Of a stretch of DNA of 13,606 bases, positions 7,062-13,606 are shown one piece after another. The stretch is from an uncultured Lachnospiraceae bacterium (GTDB lineage Bacteria; Bacillota; Clostridia; Lachnospirales; Lachnospiraceae): the NCBI GenBank assembly GCA_910586725.1, contig CAJUJL010000057.1, positions 1 to 13,606 of the forward strand, in the 5' to 3' direction. The position numbers and the translations under genes were made by a program. The first letter of the stretch is position 1; each line of letters opens with the position of its first letter. The notes beneath the pieces were generated by a model. The model worked only from the letters and a program-made list of their open reading frames with translations, made no database searches and had not been told where the DNA came from.

Positions 7062-10000
7062 TTAGAATCTGTGTCTGTATTTGCTGAGGCATCCGCCGTT
7101 GGAAAGCTTTCTTATTTCCATGTCAAACATCATTCCTTCAAATTTTTTATCGGTCTGCATATCGTGGAACATATCTCTTTTAAATGATTCGTAGTCTTTT
7201 ACATTTGGAAGTGAGATATTGCCAATGTTTACCACATTATTTCCGGCGGTCGCGCCGGAGGGCGTTTCAAAAGATCTAAAATGAGCAGGGACAGGAATGA
7301 GATCGTTGATGTTGGCCGGGTTTTGCAGTATTATGTCTGGAATTTTTTCTGCAAATTGCTTTAATAGTTCTGTCTGTTCGCGTGTGAAAAATGCTTCCCC
7401 GTCCTGTACGCTCACAAGAGAAGTGTCCCCATTGTCCCTGATCTGTTTTTCTATATCGTCGACCGACACAATGCCACCTTTTTTAAATCCGGGAAATTGG
7501 ATGGATTTCAGTTTTTGATACAGGTTTTGGCCTTTTTTGCCTCCGTTGTAGGTGACGTCAAGATTCTTTGCAAGGCCTTCCAGTTTGGCGGGAGGTAAGA
7601 TTTTCCCTTTGCCGCCGTATGCGCCGGCTTTATTTTTGTATATGACCTGGTTGACGTCGGAAAATTCTTTGACGTCTTTTTTCGTCTCTTTTGCATGTTT
7701 TTTAATGTAGTCTGAGGCGCGTTTCCTGTAACCTTTCTTTGTCTCTTCTTGCAGAAATTCTACATTGCTCTTATGTACGGCGTTTGTTTGTGGATTTGTA
7801 TTTATGATTCCCGCAGGGAGGTTTTGGGGTTCAGAGCCTGCGGGCTGTGAAGCGGCCGGTTTGGCGGAAGATGCGGAAGATGCGGCGGCTGCGCCGGCTC
7901 CGTTGGAATCCGTTCCGCTGTTATTTTTGGCATCCGATGAAAGGGCCGTAATCATACGGTTTACATTCTCCTGAATGCTTCCTTTCAGGGCCTCAAATAT
8001 TCCGTTCGTTTCTTCTATGTAACCATTGTCTGCCGCTGTTTTTTTCAGAAAATCTAAAATTTCTGACATATGACTGTCTGCCGTTTTCAGACCTTCCTGT
8101 ACAAGAGACATAAAATCGTCCAGTTTTTTTGTCGTAAGCTCTTCGTATTCTTTATAAAGCGCATCCAGCATGTCCTGCTGGTCGGAGATATAACGGCTGT
8201 ATTCGGTTTCATTAAGATCTTCCTGTTTGTCGGCAAGTTCCTTTTGGAGTTTTTGCAGCTTTGCAAGTCCTTCCTGTGAAGTGTCTCCGGAATAAGCGGC
8301 AATTTGTTTCTGTAGGGTGGAAATGCTGTTTGTTTTTTCCTGCAGGGTTCTGTTGTAATCGTGCAGGTCTTTTTGAGCGCTCAACGATTCCTTTTTGGCG
8401 TCTATCAGGTCTTTTAAGTAATTCATTTCCGCCTGGTAGCGTTCCTTCATCAGATCGTAAATTTTGGTTTTAAGATCATATTCTTCTTTGACGCTTTCCT
8501 GGGTTTTCTTCGAATAGTCATTTATTTTTTCCTGTAAGTCTTCCAGTGAATTGAATTCCCAGTTCTTGAATTTATAAGAACCGTCGTTTTGACTGCCGTT
8601 TGCTTTAACGTCCAGAAGTTCCTTAAGTACTGCGGCATCTCTTTCTTTATTGTTCTTTGCCGCATAATATTCTGCCGATAATGAGCCTAATTTTGCAATG
8701 CCCGCTTCCGTCAGGCTTCCTGTCTCATCGTCCGTCAGTTTTTCGTGCGCAAATAAGCCCTGCAGAAATTCCTGTTCCGTAAGGAGGCGGTTTATGGAAT
8801 CCGATATGCCGTCATATAAATCAAAATAAAGCTGGTTGATGGCATTGACTTTCTCATAGTGTTCTTTTGTTTTTTCGGATATGGAACTGTTGATCTGTTG
8901 AATTTGGTCGAACGCATCGTACCATTCGTCTGTTCCCTTTTTAATGCCCAGAATGCTTTTTTCCAGCTCGGCTTTTTCTGTCTTATAGCGTTCCAGCTCC
9001 TGTGCGATTATGTTTTGCTGTGTTTCGTAGTAGGATTTATTGACCTTTTTGCCGGACGCTTCGATTTCGGAAATACGGTTGTCAACAGCCGTCATTTCAT
9101 GTCCTAACAGCTGCATTTGTTTCTGGTAGTCGTCGGCAATGTTGTCAAACTTCATTTTGGAAGATGTCACAAGCCAGGAATTGTATTCCTGCTGTGCGAC
9201 GGAGCTTTCATATGTTGCTTTTTTGTGGGCTTTTAAGGCTTCGTTGTATTTGACGGCCGCGTTGTACGCCTTTGAGCCTTCTTTGAAAAGCGAGAGATTT
9301 ATATCCGACCTATTTTTAACGGCTTTTTTGATTTTCTTTTTGTCCTTGTCGGATACGTCAGGACTGTTTAAGACGCTGGAACGCTTCAGCGATTTTTTGG
9401 TCCTTTTCAGGTTTCTTTTGGATGCCTTTTTCGCTTCTTTGTTGGCGTTGAGCGTCTTCTTTTTCTGCCGCTTCTGTTTTTGAATCAGATTGTTTTTTGC
9501 TTCGGATCCGATGGCGTTATCCAGTTTCTTGTCCAGAAGAGTAATTCTGTCCGAAAATTTTTCTATCTTTGCGGCGGCTTTATCAAGCGGCAGATGATAC
9601 AATTCCTCTGCCGTTTCCACAAATGAGGTTGTGGATTCGATTGCTTTATCATACCATTCCTGGTATTTCTTTACTTTGTCCGCTAATTCCCGGTATTTTT
9701 TTACGTCGTCTTCGGATCCTTCGGCGCGGATCATTTCAATGTCTATCGTGCCGTTTCGGACTTTTCTGGCGTAGTGTTCGTCCAGACCGACCGCATTCGC
9801 CTGTGCCATGTACTGGTTGTAAGCGTTGTCATATGAGGATAAATTCTTTCTGGCCGCGTTTGCGGCTTTTTTATAATACCTGGTAATAAACTTTCCCGAA
9901 ACGGCCGTTTCCGCTTGTTTTACCCATTTGTCAAATTTTCGCTGGAAATTTTTCAGGCGGCGTTCGATCCAGTCGATGACTTCCTCAAACAGTTCTTTTT

Positions 10001-13000
10001 CTTCTTCGGCTTTTTCTTTGGCCGCATCATTGGACTTATTGTCTGCATTTGAAACGCGCGGACTGGTTGTGCCCACAGCGGCATTCGTTAAGTAGAAATG
10101 AGTTGCGTCAGTACCTGCTTCGTAAGCGGGCCCCGAGCCCTTTGCATATGCGCCGATGAGTTTTCCTCTTCCGGAAGTATAGCCGTTTTTCTTTAGCTCC
10201 TGCATTTGTTTGTGGTTAAAGACGATGTCGCCGCGTTTTAAGTTTACGAACTGTGCGCCTCCCCGGATGGGGAATAATCTGCCGTTTCTTACAATGCCTT
10301 CCTCTCCCAGCTCGTTTACCAGAGCTTTTTCATTCCTGGGTACGGATACATTTTGGCCGGAGCCTTGAGTATAGGCGTGAAATGTGCCGTATGCAGAAGC
10401 AGTTGTTGGTTTGTTTTTTCCGGGAGCATAAGGCGCGGCTGACGGCAGACCGGGCAGCGTAGGCCGGTACGTAATTTTGCCTTCCAGTACGGGCGGCAGG
10501 GCGGCGACTACTTCTGTAAAATCAGCCGTATAGCGTACTTTCCCGTTGTATTCCGATGCGTCTGCGTTGATTTCCACGGCGGTGGTTATTGTCTCAAGAT
10601 CCTGGCCAAGCTTTTTTTTCTGCCCTTCAAAGGCGGCTTTTTCCTTTTCAATCCCTTTCATTTCCATGTGGATGGCATAGGCTTCATTTGAGCCGGACGC
10701 GTGCTTTAGAGATTCGCGCAGACGGGTAAGATCCTCGTCTAATTGAGATAGCTCGGAGTTGATTTCAGATAGATTGGAATGGATCTCCAATGTCAGAGGA
10801 GCCCTTAAATTATCCATTATCAGGGATAGCTGCATCAGTTCCTGTGCGGCGTTTTTATATTCTTCGCTTTCCGGATCCGCCGTTTCAAGCGTTACTTTGT
10901 ATTCTTCCGCTTTTTCCAGAAGTTCCGTATAGCGGGAGATTTTTTCCTCCAGGCTTCTTGTATCGTTCATGGAATTTGTATCAAAGTCAAGATAGTCAAG
11001 GAGTGAAAGAATTTCTTCCAGCTGTTTTTTATACAGGTCGTATGCGGCTGAATCCGGGTGTATGTAGGAAAGGGTTTCCCGAAGGCCGGCGGCTTTGTCC
11101 AGAAGGGTATATATTATTCCGGTTATGTCTGAGTCTTCAAATCCCATGGACTGTTTTAAGTAGTCGGTAAAGGTGTCATTTGTATTGGCTTCGGAGTCGA
11201 TAAAGTCGGCATAGGAGTTTTGGATTGTTTCCGCCGTTTCATTTTTGAACTCGCTGTATTTTTGTTTGGCGGCGTCTAATTCCTGCGAGAGCTTTACATA
11301 TTCACTGCTTGTCTGGCTGGTGCATTCATTTAGCGCCTCCTGCGTGACGCGTATATTGGAAAGAAGAGCCTGATATTCGTCCAGCGTGTTGAGCTGATAG
11401 CTCTCAAAAATCTCCCTGTTGTTGAAATTGTACTGGTTGCCAAGCTGAGAAAGGGCATGGAACATTTCCTCGCTGATGCCTAACCGTTCCGCCCAGTCAG
11501 CGTCTGCTTTTGGGACGTCGCCGCTGTCTAAAATTTCGTTAATGCGGTTGAACAGATTGGCCGCGCTGTTGTAATTATTTTCGTCAAATAACGGTTCTAT
11601 AGATTGGATGAAGTCAGCGACGATAGTTTTGTATTCTTCTATGTCTTTGGCGTTCAAGGCTTTTTTATAGGTGTTTTTATCCATCAGGAGCATGGCGGCT
11701 TCCTGGAATTCATCGCGGTTGAATTTACCGTAGTTTTCATTGTTTTGATCTGTGGTATATCCTTTTAAGACAGCAAAAGCTTCCTGGGCCGTGTTGTACA
11801 TGTCCTGGTCTTCCGTGGACTGTGCGTTTTTGAAATTCTCAAATGCGTTTGAAGAGTTGTCTACGGCATTTGCCAGTAATTCAAATTGTGTAATCTGGCT
11901 TTGCAGGGCGTCGATGCTTTCGTATGTGGTTTGGATGTTTTCCAACAGCGAACCGTTGTAATTGTCAATGCCGTTGTTCCACTGTATCCATTCCTGTTTT
12001 TTCAGCGCAAGCGTCTGGCGGATGGCCTCTTTGGCGTCTGTTTGGCGTGATTGCGCGATTTGGTTTAGCTTTGATGTGTTTACGGTGATATGGCCGTTTT
12101 CGGTGCGAAGGGCAGAAGCGTATTTTTCAGAGCAGGAGACGAGCTTTTCGTAGGTTTCCTGTTGGATATTGCCTGTGTCGGCAAGAATCTCCTGAAGAAG
12201 TTTGGATTCTTCGATCAGACCTGTGGTTTGGGAGCCTTCTTCATTGGAGCCGTGGACGGTTTTGATTGCGTCGGGGAGGGAGAGATATTTCCTGTTTTCG
12301 TTTGTAATTTCATCTTGTCTGAGTTTTGCTGCTTGCAATGCTTTGTTATAATCTTTAATGGATAGTGTTGCTCCTTGTAGATTCTTCTTTCTCCGTTCCA
12401 AAGCTTCTTCAAATGCTTTTGAATTGGCGCTCATTGCGTCTTCGCTTGATAAAGAAACAATCCATTCTGTTGCAGTGTTTGGATTAACATTGTTCATGGC
12501 ATTCAATACGGAGTTTGATAAAGAGCTTACAATCCCTGTTGATATGTCCGGCCTCTTTGGAATCAGTTTTTCTATTAAGTCTTGCTTTATTTGGGATACG
12601 ACTATTCCCATCTCTAGCATTTTATCAATTAATGCATCAAGTGTGAGATTGTATTTTCCAGCCAAGATTTTTATTTCTGTATAATCGTTAATTTGTTCTT
12701 TTGTTGCAGTAGCAGCATTGAAATTAAGTATGTTTTCTGATGCACCTAAACTTTTAATTTTGTTTTTGACATCATTCTCGAAATCGTTATTATCATCTGC
12801 AACTGCAGCCTTGAAATTTACTTCAAATTCCCACTGGCCTACAGCTTCCTGAAGATCGGGATGCATCTTGTTTAAATAGTCAACGATGATTTGATCGTCA
12901 ATTCCTTCTATAGAACTTTGCACGGTTTTGACATATGATTGTTTCGCCTGGGCAATCTCTTTTTCATTGCCGCCAGCAAATACAGTTCGATATTTTGCGT

Positions 13001-13391
13001 ATTCTTTGTTTATATCATCAAATTTCTGCTTATAATCTTTACTATTATAGATTTTATCATATAATATACTTAGATTATAAAATTCGTTATAATTTTTGAG
13101 CGTTTCTTTTGTTTGATTAGTTTTTTCTGATAAATCTCTTAGGGCTTTGTCATCTATCCCCAGGTTTTTTGCCATTGTTTGGATATTTATCAGCCTGTCA
13201 TAAATATCATCTAAATTTCCAGACAATGTAAAATAATCGCCATAGCTCTCTTCAGGACCAATATATATGGGGCCCGGCTCGAATTTCTTTGCACCAAACA
13301 ATTCCACCAGATTTTCTTGGAATGTTTCGTAATTATTCATTTCAGGGACAACAAAGAAAGTTACTTCTGTGTCTTCCATCTCTTTTTTCAT
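7062..13391 (-). CDS. Phage tail tape measure protein (5' end uncertain)
   Basis: This is a very long structural protein (2109 residues from the ATG at 13391) that sets tail length and guides tube assembly. Most of it is charged, helical and coiled-coil-like, including a Lys/Arg-rich stretch at about 1300-1340 and a helical stretch at about 1690-1790 ('IAAYSGDTSQEGLAKLQKL'). Two related segments of a type common in Firmicutes tape measure proteins are visible: 'VNELGEEGIVRNGRL...GDIVFNHKQ' at about 1024-1065 and 'SLVSVQDGEAFFTREQTELL' at about 1985-2010. An Ala/Ser/Pro linker lies at about 1820-1860. The C-terminus has 'NIGNISLPNVKDYESFKRDM' and ends 'LSKYRHRF', as in related proteins. No transglycosylase or peptidase domain and no clear membrane helices are seen. 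The ATG at 13391 has no ribosome binding site, and plausible coding sequence continues upstream in frame to 13553. DNA above about 12300 is far more AT-rich than the rest of the gene. Confidence 0.87.
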   Translation of the reverse strand: MKKEMEDTEVTFFVVPEMNNYETFQENLVELFGAKKFEPGPIYIGPEESYGDYFTLSGNLDDIYDRLINIQTMAKNLGIDDKALRDLSEKTNQTKETLKNYNEFYNLSILYDKIYNSKDYKQKFDDINKEYAKYRTVFAGGNEKEIAQAKQSYVKTVQSSIEGIDDQIIVDYLNKMHPDLQEAVGQWEFEVNFKAAVADDNNDFENDVKNKIKSLGASENILNFNAATATKEQINDYTEIKILAGKYNLTLDALIDKMLEMGIVVSQIKQDLIEKLIPKRPDISTGIVSSLSNSVLNAMNNVNPNTATEWIVSLSSEDAMSANSKAFEEALERRKKNLQGATLSIKDYNKALQAAKLRQDEITNENRKYLSLPDAIKTVHGSNEEGSQTTGLIEESKLLQEILADTGNIQQETYEKLVSCSEKYASALRTENGHITVNTSKLNQIAQSRQTDAKEAIRQTLALKKQEWIQWNNGIDNYNGSLLENIQTTYESIDALQSQITQFELLANAVDNSSNAFENFKNAQSTEDQDMYNTAQEAFAVLKGYTTDQNNENYGKFNRDEFQEAAMLLMDKNTYKKALNAKDIEEYKTIVADFIQSIEPLFDENNYNSAANLFNRINEILDSGDVPKADADWAERLGISEEMFHALSQLGNQYNFNNREIFESYQLNTLDEYQALLSNIRVTQEALNECTSQTSSEYVKLSQELDAAKQKYSEFKNETAETIQNSYADFIDSEANTNDTFTDYLKQSMGFEDSDITGIIYTLLDKAAGLRETLSYIHPDSAAYDLYKKQLEEILSLLDYLDFDTNSMNDTRSLEEKISRYTELLEKAEEYKVTLETADPESEEYKNAAQELMQLSLIMDNLRAPLTLEIHSNLSEINSELSQLDEDLTRLRESLKHASGSNEAYAIHMEMKGIEKEKAAFEGQKKKLGQDLETITTAVEINADASEYNGKVRYTADFTEVVAALPPVLEGKITYRPTLPGLPSAAPYAPGKNKPTTASAYGTFHAYTQGSGQNVSVPRNEKALVNELGEEGIVRNGRLFPIRGGAQFVNLKRGDIVFNHKQMQELKKNGYTSGRGKLIGAYAKGSGPAYEAGTDATHFYLTNAAVGTTSPRVSNADNKSNDAAKEKAEEEKELFEEVIDWIERRLKNFQRKFDKWVKQAETAVSGKFITRYYKKAANAARKNLSSYDNAYNQYMAQANAVGLDEHYARKVRNGTIDIEMIRAEGSEDDVKKYRELADKVKKYQEWYDKAIESTTSFVETAEELYHLPLDKAAAKIEKFSDRITLLDKKLDNAIGSEAKNNLIQKQKRQKKKTLNANKEAKKASKRNLKRTKKSLKRSSVLNSPDVSDKDKKKIKKAVKNRSDINLSLFKEGSKAYNAAVKYNEALKAHKKATYESSVAQQEYNSWLVTSSKMKFDNIADDYQKQMQLLGHEMTAVDNRISEIEASGKKVNKSYYETQQNIIAQELERYKTEKAELEKSILGIKKGTDEWYDAFDQIQQINSSISEKTKEHYEKVNAINQLYFDLYDGISDSINRLLTEQEFLQGLFAHEKLTDDETGSLTEAGIAKLGSLSAEYYAAKNNKERDAAVLKELLDVKANGSQNDGSYKFKNWEFNSLEDLQEKINDYSKKTQESVKEEYDLKTKIYDLMKERYQAEMNYLKDLIDAKKESLSAQKDLHDYNRTLQEKTNSISTLQKQIAAYSGDTSQEGLAKLQKLQKELADKQEDLNETEYSRYISDQQDMLDALYKEYEELTTKKLDDFMSLVQEGLKTADSHMSEILDFLKKTAADNGYIEETNGIFEALKGSIQENVNRMITALSSDAKNNSGTDSNGAGAAAASSASSAKPAASQPAGSEPQNLPAGIINTNPQTNAVHKSNVEFLQEETKKGYRKRASDYIKKHAKETKKDVKEFSDVNQVIYKNKAGAYGGKGKILPPAKLEGLAKNLDVTYNGGKKGQNLYQKLKSIQFPGFKKGGIVSVDDIEKQIRDNGDTSLVSVQDGEAFFTREQTELLKQFAEKIPDIILQNPANINDLIPVPAHFRSFETPSGATAGNNVVNIGNISLPNVKDYESFKRDMFHDMQTDKKFEGMMFDMEIRKLSNGGCLSKYRHRF

Positions 13392-13553
13392 TCTGTCAAA
13401 GTTATCCGTGCTTCCGTTCCATAGATTAGACCATGTATCACCAATTTGTTCATACCAATTTTTATCCGAATTAGATATAAATTTATTTTTTATCTCTAGC
13501 CATTCATGTTGGGTAAGTGCTGTAAAAGCACTTGTTTGTCCATTGATTGCGTG
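13392..13553 (-). pseudogene. In-frame upstream extension of TMP lacking a start codon
   Basis: Reading upstream from the ATG at 13391, the frame stays open for 54 codons to a TAA at 13554-13556. It encodes a protein-like sequence (SAFTALTQHEWLEIKNKF, then WYEQIGDTWSNLWNGS) with amphipathic helix and Trp spacing. No ATG, GTG, TTG or CTG occurs in this frame. The best ribosome binding site (AGGAG, 13573-13577) is further upstream, and the GTG next to it (13571-13573) is in the frame one base off. It gives VGKVTNNTQSMDKQ and then stops at TAG. A one-base insertion would join that N-terminus to the extension. Possible causes are a frameshift mutation, a sequence error, programmed -1 frameshifting or a rare start codon. 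'Pseudogene' is used only to flag the broken frame. Confidence 0.5.
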
Positions 13554-13572
13554 TTATTCGTAACTTTACCCA

Positions 13573-13577
13573 CTCCT
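13573..13577 (-). promoter_or_regulatory. Ribosome binding site upstream of the TMP gene
   Basis: AGGAG on the minus strand is the only strong Shine-Dalgarno match upstream of the tape measure gene. No standard start codon lies 5-10 nt downstream; GTT (13562-13564) is 8 nt away, and a GTG overlaps the site itself. All three frames entering from the window edge stop nearby (TAA 13600-13602, TGA 13595-13597, TAA 13566-13568), so the preceding gene ends here. Confidence 0.5.
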
Positions 13578-13606
13578 AATTACCGGTAAATTCTTCAATT
13601 TAAAAG

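Larger units (their letters stand above)
1583..13606 (-). mobile_element. Partial siphovirus-type prophage tail module
   Basis: Four co-directional minus-strand genes (tape measure, small coiled-coil protein, Dit, tail-tip protein with S74 chaperone) follow the standard siphophage tail order and are tightly packed with ribosome binding sites. The module runs off the right edge, where tail chaperone and major tail protein genes would be expected. No integrase, attachment site, portal, capsid or lysis gene is in the window, so I cannot say whether it is an intact prophage, a remnant, a tailocin or a free phage. Confidence 0.8.

Noticed and set aside
6976..7092. Longer start of the small coiled-coil protein at 7092
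   Set aside because: It would overlap the tape measure gene and translate through the large hairpin. The added residues are not coiled-coil-like, and a good ribosome binding site supports 6975.
9139..9483. Plus-strand open frame of 114 codons opposite the tape measure gene
   Set aside because: Its Phe/Leu-rich composition is the complement of Lys/Glu-rich coiled-coil codons. It is a shadow frame; the same applies to those at 10790-11170, 12358-12684 and 9569-9886.
13505..13553. Programmed -1 frameshift heptamer at the tape measure start
   Set aside because: I looked for an X XXY YYZ slippery sequence in the overlap of the two frames and found none that fits. A simple indel, sequence error or odd start is more likely.

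Overview
The window looks like the tail end of a prophage (or a phage contig) from a low-GC Gram-positive bacterium, most likely a gut Clostridia/Lachnospiraceae-type host. The evidence is the AT-rich intergenic DNA, strong AGGAG-type ribosome binding sites, a siphovirus-style tail module of the kind common in Firmicutes phages, and a neighbouring BspA-like leucine-rich-repeat secreted protein with the Cys/His insert often seen in clostridial surface proteins. This host assignment is inference; no rRNA or marker gene is present.

Layout: from the right edge, all phage genes run on the minus strand in the order tape measure protein (7062-13391, with coding signal reaching upstream of its first ATG) -> small coiled-coil protein (6715-6975) -> distal tail protein Dit (5914-6708) -> very large tail-tip/receptor-binding protein with a C-terminal S74 self-cleaving chaperone domain (1583-5869). 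The genes are tightly packed, with Shine-Dalgarno sites overlapping or just following the previous stop codon. The exception is the gap after the tape measure gene, which holds a large GC-rich hairpin. The order TMP-Dit-Tal is the classic siphophage tail order. No capsid, lysis, integrase or attachment site lies inside the window.

On the left, a single plus-strand gene (173-1534) for a secreted leucine-rich-repeat protein converges on the tail operon. It has its own upstream AT-rich promoter region, with inverted repeats, and a strong hairpin terminator (1547-1584) whose T-tract overlaps the stop codon of the tail-tip gene. This is the arrangement of a phage 'moron' (cargo expressed independently of the lytic operon) or of the first host gene beside a prophage end. 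The window alone cannot decide which.

Base composition is mosaic. The 3' third of the tail-tip gene (below about 2900) and the 5' sixth of the tape measure gene (above about 12300) are much more AT-rich than the DNA between them, suggesting exchange of gene modules. The clearest anomaly is at the start of the tape measure gene. The reading frame stays open, and looks protein-coding, for 54 codons upstream of the first ATG, with no start codon and no ribosome binding site at that ATG. The only good AGGAG site lies further upstream, and the nearby GTG that could use that region is in a different frame. A frameshift, sequence error or unusual start is likely. I found no clearly new defence or mobile system.
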